Of a stretch of DNA of 64,000 nucleotides, positions 56,379 through 64,000 are shown in pieces. How positions within the stretch are numbered: position 1 is the stretch's first letter; each line of letters starts with the position of its first letter. The position numbers were made by a program, and so were the translations under genes. The DNA comes from Rudaea sp. (GTDB lineage Bacteria > Pseudomonadota > Gammaproteobacteria > Xanthomonadales > Rhodanobacteraceae), in assembly GCA_031291055.1 (NCBI GenBank), contig JARLJU010000017.1, forward strand, positions 62,001-126,000, read 5' to 3'. A model generated the notes under the pieces. It did no database searches. It saw only the letters and a program-made list of their open reading frames with translations, and was not told the DNA's origin.

Positions 56379-57104
56379 ATGCGATCCGCAGCAGCGGTCG
56401 CCGAACCGGTCTTCGAGCTGAAATTCGGTCAGGTAGGCCTCGCCAACCTGAAGTTGCGCGTGTGCGATCCGCAGGCGCTGCGCGACGAACTCGCGCGTAA
56501 AGTCGCCGCAGCGCCGCAGTTGTTCGGACGCGCGCCGCTGGTGCTCGATCTGGGCCACCTGGCGCAATTGCCAGACGCCGATACGGCGGTGGCGCTGCTG
56601 GAAAGCGTGCGTGCCGCGGGCATGCTGCCGGTTGGCCTCGCTTATGGTACGGCGGAAAACGAACAACTCGCGCAAACGTTGAATTTGCCGCTTTTTGCAA
56701 AATTTCGCAGCAGCTACGATTCCGCGCCCAAAGGCAGCGAGAACAAGCCGCAAAAAGCAAACCCGGCGCCGGCCACGGAACTGGGAATGCGCCATGACAA
56801 GCCGGTGCGCTCCGGTCAGCAGGTGTACGCGCGTGGACGCGATCTGGTGCTTGCCGCAACAGTCGGCAATGGCGCCGAGGTGATTGCGGATGGTTCGATT
56901 CACATCTACGGCCGCCTGAGCGGCCGCGCCCTGGCAGGTGCGCAAGGCAATGCCAGCGCGCGTATCTACTGCATGGATTTCCAGGCCGAACTCGTGTCGA
57001 TCGCCGGCCACTACCGCGTGTTCGAAGAGTTTCCCGCGGACCTGCGCGGCAAGCCGGCCCAAGCATGGCTGGACGGCGACAAACTGTTGCTCGCCAAACT
57101 CTGA
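56379..57104 (+). CDS. minC: septum site-determining protein MinC
   Basis: 241 residues. The N-terminal domain (VFELKFGQVGLANLKLRV, PLVLDLGHL) inhibits FtsZ. The linker is rich in Lys/Ala/Pro. The C-terminal beta-helix has RSGQQVYARGRDLVLAATVGNGAEVIADGSIHIYGRLSGRALAG, the MinD-binding hallmark. It begins 3 nt after the GNAT gene and 44 nt before minD. Confidence 0.95.
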   Translation: MRSAAAVAEPVFELKFGQVGLANLKLRVCDPQALRDELARKVAAAPQLFGRAPLVLDLGHLAQLPDADTAVALLESVRAAGMLPVGLAYGTAENEQLAQTLNLPLFAKFRSSYDSAPKGSENKPQKANPAPATELGMRHDKPVRSGQQVYARGRDLVLAATVGNGAEVIADGSIHIYGRLSGRALAGAQGNASARIYCMDFQAELVSIAGHYRVFEEFPADLRGKPAQAWLDGDKLLLAKL

Positions 57105-57148
57105 AGAACATCTGTTTTGCTGCATCGTGAAAAAATGGAGATTGCAAC

Positions 57149-57961
57149 TTGACTGAATTCATCGTTGTTACCTCCGGCAAGGGCGGGGTCGGCAAGACCA
57201 CCACCAGCGCCAGCGTCGCCGTCGGTCTGGCGCGGCGTGGCAAGAAAGTCGCCGTGATCGACTTCGATGTCGGTCTGCGCAACCTCGATCTGATCATGGG
57301 CTGCGAGCGCCGCGTGGTCTACGATTTCGTCAACGTGATCCAGAACGAATGCACTCTCAGGCAGGCGCTGATCAAGGACAAGCGCCACGAAACCTTGTTC
57401 GTGCTCGCCGCGTCGCAGACCCGCGACAAGGAAGCCTTGACCAAGGAAGGCGTCGAACGCGTTCTCAATGAATTGCGTGACGACGGTTTTGAATATGTGG
57501 TCTGCGATTCGCCCGCAGGCATCGAGAAAGGCGCATATCTGGCGATGTACTTCGCCGATCGCGCGATCGTGGTGGTAAATCCGGAAGTGTCCTCGGTGCG
57601 CGATTCCGACCGCATTCTGGGTCTGCTCGCAAGCAAGACGCGGCGCGCGGAACTGGGCGCCGCGCCGATCGAACAGCATCTGCTGCTGACCCGCTACAAC
57701 CCGGCGCGGGTGGTCAACGGCGACATGCTCAGCATCGACGATGTCAAGGACATCCTCGGCATCGAAGTGATCGGTGTGGTGCCAGAATCCGACGGCGTGC
57801 TGGCGGCATCCAATGCCGGCGTGCCGGTGATCCTCGACGACGATTCCAGTGCTGGCCAGGCGTATGAGGATGCTGTCGCACGCCTGCTCGGCGAGCAGCG
57901 GCCGATGCGTTTTCTCGACGCGCCGAAGAAAGGTTTCTTCACGCGCATGTTTGGAGGCTGA
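57149..57961 (+). CDS. minD: septum site-determining ATPase MinD
   Basis: 270 residues from a TTG start with GGAG 9 bases upstream. The deviant Walker A is [15 protein letters not shown], followed by [16 protein letters not shown]. The C-terminal amphipathic membrane-targeting helix is [11 protein letters not shown]. MinD recruits MinC to the membrane and oscillates with MinE. The stop is 1 nt before the minE ATG. Confidence 0.97.
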   Translation: MTEFIVVTSGKGGVGKTTTSASVAVGLARRGKKVAVIDFDVGLRNLDLIMGCERRVVYDFVNVIQNECTLRQALIKDKRHETLFVLAASQTRDKEALTKEGVERVLNELRDDGFEYVVCDSPAGIEKGAYLAMYFADRAIVVVNPEVSSVRDSDRILGLLASKTRRAELGAAPIEQHLLLTRYNPARVVNGDMLSIDDVKDILGIEVIGVVPESDGVLAASNAGVPVILDDDSSAGQAYEDAVARLLGEQRPMRFLDAPKKGFFTRMFGG

Positions 57962-57962
57962 C

Positions 57963-58241
57963 ATGGGTATCTTCGATTTTCTGCGCGTACGCCGGAAACA
58001 GACCGCCTCGATCGCCAAGGAGCGCCTGCGCATCATCGTCGCGCAGGAACGCGCCGAGCGCGGCAGCCCGGACTATCTGCCGCTGTTGCGCCGCGAACTG
58101 CTCGAAGTAATCAGGAAGTACGTGAACGTGAATCCCGACGCAGTCGATGTGCACGTTGAGCGCGACGGTGAACATGACGTGCTCGAGTTGAGCGTCGCCC
58201 TGCCTGAAAAACAGTTGTCAGTTGCCGGTTCTCGGTTGTAG
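57963..58241 (+). CDS. minE: cell division topological specificity factor MinE
   Basis: 92 residues from the ATG at 57963, which directly follows the minD stop (TGA C ATG). The N-terminal amphipathic segment [39 protein letters not shown] is the MinD-activating region. The following [33 protein letters not shown] is the topological-specificity domain. The ORF-track start at 57849 lies within minD and is rejected. Confidence 0.96.
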   Translation: MGIFDFLRVRRKQTASIAKERLRIIVAQERAERGSPDYLPLLRRELLEVIRKYVNVNPDAVDVHVERDGEHDVLELSVALPEKQLSVAGSRL

Positions 58242-58267
58242 GAAAACACGGCGCGAGGCCTCCGCTC

Positions 58268-58774
58268 TTGCCGACAACCGCCAGCCAGCAACCAAGAACC
58301 GGCATCCTGACGCTTGCGGACGTGGCTGAAGCTGACGTCATCGCGCTGCTTGGCGGTTACGGCCTGACCCTGGTCCGCATTGACGGCAGCGCGCCGATTC
58401 CCGGCTGTTACTGGGGTGAACCCGAAGCCGGCGTGATCGGCGAAAAAGTGTACGCGCGCAGCGACACCCCGGTGCATTCGCTGCTGCACGAGGCCTGCCA
58501 TCTGATCGTCGCGCCACCGCAGCGGCGTAAACAGATACACACCGACGCCTCTGAATCGCAGGCCGAGGAAGATGCCGCGTGCTATCTGCAGATCCTGCTC
58601 GGCGACGCCTTGTCCGGCGTCGGCAGGGAACGGGTGATGGCCGACATGGACGCCTGGGGCTATACCTTCCGCCTCGGCTCGGCACGCGCCTGGTTCGAGC
58701 GCGATGCCGAAGATGCGCGGGCGTGGCTGGCGCAGCACGGCCTGCTGCCGGACGCACGGCAGATGACCGCCTGA
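58268..58774 (+). CDS. HExxH-containing protein of unknown function next to minE
   Basis: 168 residues from a TTG with GAGG upstream. It carries HSLLHEACHLIVAP, a zinc-peptidase-type HExxH motif, followed by an acidic helix ESQAEEDAACYLQILL that could supply the third ligand. No signal peptide or membrane segment is present. I do not recognise the family. It is 26 nt from minE on the same strand, so it is probably co-transcribed. A catalytic role is inferred only from the motif. Confidence 0.75.
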   Translation: MPTTASQQPRTGILTLADVAEADVIALLGGYGLTLVRIDGSAPIPGCYWGEPEAGVIGEKVYARSDTPVHSLLHEACHLIVAPPQRRKQIHTDASESQAEEDAACYLQILLGDALSGVGRERVMADMDAWGYTFRLGSARAWFERDAEDARAWLAQHGLLPDARQMTA

Positions 58775-58842
58775 TCGCGGCGCACCTTGCGCGATGCGGC
58801 GGCGCGCACTAGCCTGCGCACTCCACGATCAGGAATCGACCC

Positions 58843-59082
58843 ATGCAACGCTGGCTGAAACTTCCCGACGGGCGTTATCTGGACGCCAACCGTATCTGTT
58901 ACGTGGGCAAAGTGGAAACCTATCCACGCCTGGACGACGACGGCAACGATATCGGCCAGGGCTACGCCGTGAACCTCGGTACCGACATCCCGCGTGAGCA
59001 GCACATCACCGTGATGGGTTCCAAGGAAGAAGTGCTGGCCCTGCTGAAATCGTTGCTGGGCGGCGGCGCTGCGCCGGTCTGA
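58843..59082 (+). CDS. small conserved-type hypothetical protein
   Basis: 79 residues, starting MQRWLKLPDGRYLDANRICYVG with the core domain YAVNLGTDIPREQHITVMGSKEEVLALLKSLLG. It has the look of a small cytosolic single-domain protein. No function is known to me. It is convergent with the Bcr/CflA exporter gene. Confidence 0.65.
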   Translation: MQRWLKLPDGRYLDANRICYVGKVETYPRLDDDGNDIGQGYAVNLGTDIPREQHITVMGSKEEVLALLKSLLGGGAAPV

Positions 59083-59090
59083 GCTGCCGT

Positions 59091-60338
59091 TCAGTCGGTA
59101 TCGTCGAGTAGTTCGCGCTCGATGCTGCCCGCCGGGGGGGCGCGCTTGGCGACAGTTCGGTACCAACGCCAGGCGGCGAACCCGCACGCATACAAACCGA
59201 GCGCGGCCAGCGCAAAGTGCAAGGCATTGTCCCCAAGCCAGGGGCCGATGACGCCGGCGAGCAGCGCGTAAAACGCGAGCGTGACGAAAGCCTGCACTGA
59301 CGAGGCGGCACCGCGATGCCGCGGAAAACGATCGAGCACTAGCAGATTGATCGTCGGCGCAATCAGATTGATGCCCACTCCGCCGAGGGCCAGCGGCAAC
59401 ACAGCCCAAGGCACCCGCGCCGGCACCATCTGCCAGGCGACCAGCACGCCGAGCAGTGCCGCGCCGAGCATGATCGCGTAGCCGGCGCCAAGCAGTACGC
59501 GCGCATTCACGCGCCCCGCAAGGCGCGCCGCCAAAGTCGATCCCAGCACCAGTCCACTGATCGCCGGCACAAACAACCATGGGAAGTGATGCGTATCCAG
59601 CTGCAATATCCGCAGTACGAATGCCGGCGCGTTGGTCACATACAAGAGCAGTCCGCCGACACTGAACGTGAGCGTCAGCGCCAGCGGGATGAACTGGCTA
59701 TCGGTCAGGATTTCGCGGTAGGTGCTCAGCAGTCCGCGCGGCGACAACGCGATACGGCTTGCGCGCGGATGCGTTTCGGGCAGCATGCCAAGGCACAACA
59801 ACAGCAACAGCGCGGCAAATGCGGACAGTACCCAGAACAGCGCGTGCCAGCCGCCGAGCATGACCAGCCATGCGCCGACGACGGGCGCCAGCGCCGGAGC
59901 AACACCGAAAATCATGCTGATGTGCGCCATCAGCTTTTGCGCTTCCGCACCCTCGAAGCAGTCGCGCACGATGGCGCGCCCGACGATCAATCCGACCCCG
60001 GCACACGCGCCCTGCAAGCCGCGGAACATGAGCAGCACCGGCATCGACTGCGCCATCGCGCAACCCACTGATGCCATGAGAAACACGCTGACACAGCCAA
60101 GCGTCACCGCACGTCGGCCCCAGGCATCAGACAGCGCACCGAGCACGAGTGACATCAGCGCATAGACCAACAAGTATACACTTATCGTTTGCTGCATCGC
60201 CGGCGCACCGGCGCGGAACTGCGCCGCAATCGCCGGAAATGCCGGGAAGATCGCGTCGATGCAGAACGGCCCGAACATCGCCAGCGCGGCGAGCAGGCCG
60301 GCGAGCACGGATCGGCGCGGAATTGCAATGGCGGCCAT
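59091..60338 (-). CDS. Bcr/CflA-family MFS drug exporter
   Basis: 415 residues, 12 membrane segments. Hallmarks are DAIFPAFPAIAAQF in TM1, GALSDAWGRRAVTL (motif A), and MFRGLQGACAGVGLIVGRAIVRDCF in TM4, which is the Bcr/CflA signature. The exporter extrudes antimicrobials or metabolites by proton antiport. The substrate is unknown. It is transcribed divergently from the fluoride-riboswitch/crcB unit. Confidence 0.92.
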   Translation of the reverse strand: MAAIAIPRRSVLAGLLAALAMFGPFCIDAIFPAFPAIAAQFRAGAPAMQQTISVYLLVYALMSLVLGALSDAWGRRAVTLGCVSVFLMASVGCAMAQSMPVLLMFRGLQGACAGVGLIVGRAIVRDCFEGAEAQKLMAHISMIFGVAPALAPVVGAWLVMLGGWHALFWVLSAFAALLLLLCLGMLPETHPRASRIALSPRGLLSTYREILTDSQFIPLALTLTFSVGGLLLYVTNAPAFVLRILQLDTHHFPWLFVPAISGLVLGSTLAARLAGRVNARVLLGAGYAIMLGAALLGVLVAWQMVPARVPWAVLPLALGGVGINLIAPTINLLVLDRFPRHRGAASSVQAFVTLAFYALLAGVIGPWLGDNALHFALAALGLYACGFAAWRWYRTVAKRAPPAGSIERELLDDTD

Positions 60339-60433
60339 GTCGGATCAGCGGCGCACGAAGGCGGTTGCCGGCCATCTTAACCGGGCACCACGCTTGACGG
60401 CGTACCGGCAGTCTGCGCTACCATGGCGGCGTT

Positions 60434-60520
60434 GTCGGGAGATGGCATTCCTCCCGGCACGATGCGAAGCAAACTACGGCCCGCATCGTGCCCAACCGCC
60501 GCAAGGCTGATGATGCCTGC
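60434..60520 (+). ncRNA. fluoride riboswitch (crcB RNA motif)
   Basis: The sequence contains the hallmark blocks in order: GGGAGATGGCATTCCTCCC, AACCGCC, and GCTGATGATGCCT. These match the crcB/eriC motif of Pseudomonas type. A strong extra hairpin (GGCACGATGCG/CGCATCGTGCC) lies between the first two. The RNA binds fluoride, with Mg2+. It lies 100 bases upstream of crcB, on the same strand. Confidence 0.93.
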
Positions 60521-60553
60521 CAACATCCCGGACCTGCGGGATGCGCAGGCATC
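60512..60553 (+). promoter_or_regulatory. candidate expression-platform hairpin of the fluoride riboswitch
   Basis: A long hairpin (arms GATGCCTGC and GCAGGCATC, inner pair CATCCCG/CGGGATG) overlaps the 3' end of the aptamer (GATGCCT). Aptamer folding and this hairpin would compete for the shared bases. There is no T-tract after it, so control may be at initiation of translation, by Rho, or by a different stem. Confidence 0.55.
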
Positions 60554-60620
60554 GCTACGAGTCGCTCTCGCAACGACCCCGCCATCCCATGCGTCCGTGT
60601 CAAACCCGGACGGAGAGTTT

Positions 60621-61007
60621 ATGGGACTTCTATCGATCTTCGCAGTCGTGACCGGCGGCGCCCTGGGTACCTGGCTGCGCTGGGCGCTGGGCATTGTGCT
60701 CAATCCGCTGTTTCCAACGCTGCCGCTGGGCACGCTCGCAGTCAACCTGATCGGCGGCTTCATCATCGGCGCCGCGCTCGGGGTGTTCGGCCAGTTCCAG
60801 AGCCTGCCTCCAGAACTGCGCCTGTTCGTGACCACCGGCTTCTGCGGCGGCCTCACCACATTTTCCACTTTTTCGGCGGAAACGGTGACCTTGCTGCTCC
60901 GGCAACAATACGGCTGGGCATTGGCGATTGTAGGCGCGCACGTACTCGGGTCGCTGCTCATGACCCTGGCTGGAATCGGATTCATGCACCTGCTGCTAAA
61001 GGCCTGA
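60621..61007 (+). CDS. crcB: fluoride ion channel CrcB/FluC
   Basis: 128 residues from the ATG at 60621, preceded by GGAG. Four membrane segments are seen, with the Fluc signatures GGALGTWLRW, NLIGGFIIG and GFCGGLTTFSTF. It expels fluoride. ORF-track starts at 60423 or 60488 run through the riboswitch and are rejected. It is followed 9 nt later by a DUF190 gene, often found in crcB operons. Confidence 0.95.
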   Translation: MGLLSIFAVVTGGALGTWLRWALGIVLNPLFPTLPLGTLAVNLIGGFIIGAALGVFGQFQSLPPELRLFVTTGFCGGLTTFSTFSAETVTLLLRQQYGWALAIVGAHVLGSLLMTLAGIGFMHLLLKA

Positions 61008-61016
61008 GGAGGTACT

Positions 61017-61346
61017 GTGAACGGTATACATCTTCGTTTTTATACTTACGAGAACCGCAGACATGGCAGCGAGCTGATGTACGAATGGCTGCTGGAGTAT
61101 GCGAAGAAGCTCGGCATTCACGGCGGTTCGGCATTCCGCGCCATCGCCGGCTTCGGTCGCCACGGTCGTCTGCACGAACAGCATTTCTTCGAACTTGCCG
61201 GCGACGTGCCGGTACTCGTGGAATTCATCGCCAGCGAAAGCGAAGCCGATGCCCTGCTGGCTGCCCTGCGCAACGAGAATGTGAACCTGTTCTACGCCCG
61301 CCTGGCCACCGAGTTCGCCGTGATCGAACCGGCCGCACTGGGATAA
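61017..61346 (+). CDS. DUF190 family protein
   Basis: 109 residues from a GTG start, preceded by GGAGG. Conserved DUF190 features are LRFYTYENRRHGSELMYEWLLEYAKKLGIHGGSAFRAIAGFGRHG and the strand PVLVEFIASESEADALLA. It is a small cytosolic PII-like-fold protein in crcB operons. The role in fluoride resistance is inferred from gene linkage. Confidence 0.92.
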   Translation: MNGIHLRFYTYENRRHGSELMYEWLLEYAKKLGIHGGSAFRAIAGFGRHGRLHEQHFFELAGDVPVLVEFIASESEADALLAALRNENVNLFYARLATEFAVIEPAALG

Positions 61347-61396
61347 TCCGCATAGAGCCATGTCCGCATAGAGCCATGCTTGGCGCGTCGGGGAGA

Positions 61397-61585
61397 ATGC
61401 GACGAACGCAATACGGTTATATCATCGCCGCCGTCGTCGGCAGTGCCGTGATTCCGACGCTGATAGCGAATGCGTTCTTCCTGCCACGACACCTGTTGCC
61501 GCGGGATGAAGCAGACTCCGAACTTGCGCAAGCACGGGTCCCGCCCGCCAGCGACGTGCCGGATACCGTCATTGCAGTGCGCTGA
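61397..61585 (+). CDS. possible small membrane protein
   Basis: A 62-codon ORF, MRRTQYGYIIAAVVGSAVIPTLIANAFFLPRHLLP, has one membrane segment and a polar C-terminal part. GGGGAG lies only one base before the ATG, which is too close for a good ribosome binding site. It is downstream of the crcB/DUF190 pair and upstream of cfa. Real but unverified. Confidence 0.4.
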   Translation: MRRTQYGYIIAAVVGSAVIPTLIANAFFLPRHLLPRDEADSELAQARVPPASDVPDTVIAVR

Positions 61586-61607
61586 AACGAGACTGGAGCC
61601 GAATCGC

Positions 61608-62753
61608 ATGCAGTCGCAGGAAAAAGATTCGCCGGCTCAACGCAGAATTTCCGCTCTGCTGATACGGGCAGGAATCACGCTGAACGGTCGTGCTGCGTTC
61701 GATCCGCAAATTCACAATGATCACTTTTACGGCCGCGTCGTGACTCACGGCTCGCTTGGCCTTGGCGAATCCTACATGGACGGCTGGTGGGACGCCGAGG
61801 ATCTGGACGGGCTGTTGTTCCGCATGCTCGCCGCGCATCTGGACGAGAAAGTGGGCGGCATCGACGAGGCATGGCTGTGGCTCAAGGCCTGGCTCGTCAA
61901 CCTGCAGCGAGGGCGGCGTGCTTACGTGATCGGTGAACGTCACTACGATCTCGGCAACGATCTGTTTCAGGTCATGCTCGGCAAGCGCCTTGTGTACAGC
62001 TGCGGCTACTGGAAAAACGCGCAGGAATTTTCCGGCAACGCCCTCGATGCGTCCCAGGAAGCCAAGCTCGATCTGGTTTGCCGCAAACTGGGATTGAAGC
62101 CTGGCATGCGCGTGCTCGATATCGGCTGCGGCTGGGGCGAGGCCCTGAAGTTTGCCGCGCAACGCTACGGCGTCAACGGCATCGGTATCACCGTGTCGCA
62201 CGAACAGGCAGAATTTGCTCGCGGCCTGTGCACGGGTCTGCCGCTCGAGATACGCGTGCAGGATTATCGTGAGGTCGACGAGCGCTTCGATCGCAGCTGG
62301 TCGATCGGCATGTTCGAGCACGTGGGCGTGAAGAACTACCGGGCCTATTTCGAAATGTTGCGCCGCTGCCTGGCCGATGACGGTCTATCGCTGCTGCATT
62401 GCATCGGTTCGAATGTGTCGACGAATCACACCGATCCGTGGATTGCCAGGTATATTTTTCCCAATTCCATGCTGCCCTCGGCTGCGCAGATCGCCGACGC
62501 GCGCGAGAATCTGTTCGTGATCGAGGACTGGCACAACTTCGGCGCCGATTACGACAGGACACTGATGGCGTGGCGCGCGAACTTCGACACCGGATGGAGC
62601 CGCCTGGCCGAAAAATATGGTGAACGTTTCCGCCGCATGTGGCGCTTCTATCTGTCGGCTTCGGCGGCGACATTCCGCGCCCGCCGTGATCAGCTCTGGC
62701 AGATCGTGCTCAGCCCGCACGGCGTTCCGGGAGGGTATACGGCGCTGCGCTAG
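61608..62753 (+). CDS. cfa: cyclopropane-fatty-acyl-phospholipid synthase
   Basis: 381 residues from the ATG at 61608. Cfa signature features are ALLIRAGITLNGRAAFDPQIHNDHFYGRVV, GLGESYMDGWWDAEDLDG, YDLGNDLFQVMLGKRLVYSCGYW (active-site cysteine in the YSCGYW), and the SAM-binding LDIGCGWGEALKFAAQRYG. It cyclopropanates unsaturated fatty acids in the membrane, usually during stationary phase. The ORF-track start at 61470 is upstream and rejected. Confidence 0.94.
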   Translation: MQSQEKDSPAQRRISALLIRAGITLNGRAAFDPQIHNDHFYGRVVTHGSLGLGESYMDGWWDAEDLDGLLFRMLAAHLDEKVGGIDEAWLWLKAWLVNLQRGRRAYVIGERHYDLGNDLFQVMLGKRLVYSCGYWKNAQEFSGNALDASQEAKLDLVCRKLGLKPGMRVLDIGCGWGEALKFAAQRYGVNGIGITVSHEQAEFARGLCTGLPLEIRVQDYREVDERFDRSWSIGMFEHVGVKNYRAYFEMLRRCLADDGLSLLHCIGSNVSTNHTDPWIARYIFPNSMLPSAAQIADARENLFVIEDWHNFGADYDRTLMAWRANFDTGWSRLAEKYGERFRRMWRFYLSASAATFRARRDQLWQIVLSPHGVPGGYTALR

Positions 62754-62976
62754 CGATCGCGCATTGCAAAGTCCGCACACGTCGACGCCGCAGGAATGTA
62801 GCGCCGGTGCCTGGCGCAGATGCCGTCATCTCCGCGCACCGACGAGAATGCCGAGCCCAGCATGCGCAGACCGGGAATCGCAACCTCCAGCAGCGCGGGC
62901 TCCGCAGAAAAACTGGCGCAGCGCCGGCACGCGCTTGGCGCTGTGTTCGCGCCAGCGTCCGTCGTGGTCGCGGCGT

Positions 62977-64000
62977 TCATGGCAGCGGTTGTCCGATGCG
63001 TTGCCAGAACTCCACGAACACCTGCGTCGAGAGCAGATAGCCGAGCACGATGTTGACCGCGACTCCAGCGGTGAACGCGTAGAACGGTCGCGCACCAGCG
63101 CTTGCCAGTTCGCGCAGGCGCGTGCTCAGGCCGATGCTCAGGAAGCAGAATGTGAAGGCCCAGGTGCGCAGACCGATCAGCGGACCGACCAGCCCCGGTG
63201 TCAGCGCCTTCTTGAAGTCGGCATAGTTGTAGCCTTGAGCGATCAAGGTGACGATCGCCGAAGCGATGAAGAAACCGAGCACGAATTTGGGGAAACGCCG
63301 CCAGATTTCTCCGACCCCGGCGCGCGACTGGATGCCGGTACGCTCCCAGCGGGTGGTCGCGACGATCGACAGCACCAGCGCCCACACGCCGATCCAGACG
63401 TCGCGGCCGATCACTTTCATCAGCGTGAACGCCTGCACCGAGGCATCTGCCGTGCCGGCGATGCCTGGCTGGCCCGCATAGCCGGAATAAGTCTGCGCCG
63501 CGGCAAAACCGGCGGCGTCGGCGAATTCCGACGTGCCGATCCACGCCCCCGCGACGCCGGTGGCAAGCCCCAGTGATCGGGATATGAGCGGCAGCGCGAA
63601 GATCATCACGATTGCCCAGAAAACCACCAGCGTAATGGCGATCGGCGCGTCTTCCTTCTTCGCACCGACCGCACCGGCGACGGCAATCGCGCCGGATACG
63701 CCGCAAACCGCGCCGCCGGTGCCGAGCACGGCCGCGAGGCGCCGATCCAGACCGAGTCTAACCGCAACGAAGTAGATCACGCCGAACGTGACCAGCGACA
63801 CGATCGCCGCCTGGGTAATCGCCACGGGGCCGGCCCAGACGATCAGCGTGAACGGCAATTGCGCACCGAGCAGCACGATGCCGGTCTTGACGTAGAACTC
63901 CACGCGCAGGCCGCTGTCGAACCACGCTGGCGGACGCGACAGGTTGGACACGAGCAGACCCAGCGCCAAGGCGACGAGAGGCGGTTCCAGGTTGTGGCGC
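62977..64000 (-). CDS. YeiH-family putative sulfate exporter (5' end off the window)
   Basis: At least 341 residues are in the window. The frame continues past 64000, so the start is missing. The protein is a multi-span membrane protein with the YeiH/UPF0324 features FYVKTGIVLLGAQLP, LGTGGAVCGVSGAIAVAGAVGA and AFFLSIGLS-like FTFCFLSIGLSTRL near the C-terminus. YeiH proteins are described as putative sulfate exporters, but transport activity is mostly inferred. The 223 bases before it (62754-62976) hold nothing recognised. Confidence 0.9.
   Translation of the reverse strand, partial: RHNLEPPLVALALGLLVSNLSRPPAWFDSGLRVEFYVKTGIVLLGAQLPFTLIVWAGPVAITQAAIVSLVTFGVIYFVAVRLGLDRRLAAVLGTGGAVCGVSGAIAVAGAVGAKKEDAPIAITLVVFWAIVMIFALPLISRSLGLATGVAGAWIGTSEFADAAGFAAAQTYSGYAGQPGIAGTADASVQAFTLMKVIGRDVWIGVWALVLSIVATTRWERTGIQSRAGVGEIWRRFPKFVLGFFIASAIVTLIAQGYNYADFKKALTPGLVGPLIGLRTWAFTFCFLSIGLSTRLRELASAGARPFYAFTAGVAVNIVLGYLLSTQVFVEFWQRIGQPLP

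Noticed and set aside
60423-60620. Upstream start of the crcB ORF
   Set aside because: It would translate through the fluoride riboswitch. The ATG at 60621 has a GGAG and starts at the conserved MGLLSIF.
1-64000. CRISPR array, tRNA or rRNA genes
   Set aside because: No direct repeats with regular spacers, no tRNA T-loop/CCA patterns and no rRNA segments were seen by eye. A dedicated scan was not possible.

Overview
The window is about 62% GC chromosomal DNA from a gammaproteobacterium, most likely of the order Lysobacterales (Xanthomonadales) and probably near Rhodanobacteraceae. This placement is inferred from gene content (rlmKL, tesB, bpt, minCDE, a TolB/TPR protein starting SFFSELKRRNVLRAA, an SPFH/Arc-type operon) and from secreted proteins ending in an IFxxGFE-like tail. 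No database search was possible. No tRNA, rRNA or CRISPR array was seen.

The left third (1 to about 15.7 kb) is an accessory, repeat-bearing region. It holds a TolB/TPR membrane protein, a TonB-dependent receptor with a palindromic operator-like site followed by a Fur/Zur-type regulator, a DUF1223 protein, several small secreted proteins of unknown function, a ZrgA/DUF2796 zinc-binding protein, a DHA2-type MFS exporter and a VOC protein. Two different dispersed repeats lie between the genes, each in two copies. One is about 260 to 330 bp and rich in TTCCCTGTTA iterons. The other is a 136-bp MITE-like element with imperfect terminal inverted repeats. Remnants of a TPR paralogue, a ParB-like domain and an IS6-type transposase show decay of mobile or duplicated DNA. 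The receptor, Zur-like regulator and ZrgA suggest a zinc-acquisition theme (inference).

The middle (15.7 to about 31 kb) lies mostly on the minus strand and is dominated by exported proteins: an SBBP-type propeller protein, an amidohydrolase, a plant-type leucine-rich-repeat protein, a DVUA0089-like protein and a choice-of-anchor-Q beta-helix protein. Four of these, with unrelated folds, end in the same short tail (RIFASGFE, DLFIDGFE, TLFANGLVE, NIFGDGFEF). That is the most interesting unexplained signal here. A GlsB/YeaQ membrane protein, a DUF2252 protein, a sterol-desaturase-family hydroxylase and a prokaryotic inward-rectifier K+ channel are interspersed.

The right half (31 to 64 kb) is a compact housekeeping-type region. 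It contains rlmKL with a hydrolase, a peptidoglycan amidase, tesB with a DUF2007 protein, bpt, a PAS-GGDEF-EAL protein, a secreted transglutaminase and an SPFH/Arc/hydrolase/M15-peptidase operon. These are followed by a large penicillin-acylase-family enzyme, a Gld-type ABC exporter operon (ATPase, a 52-aa ORF, permease, GldG-like protein, DUF4340 protein) and a NarL-type two-component pair. The end of the window has GNAT-minC-minD-minE, a Bcr/CflA exporter, a fluoride riboswitch controlling crcB, a cyclopropane fatty acid synthase, and a YeiH-type transporter that runs off the right edge.
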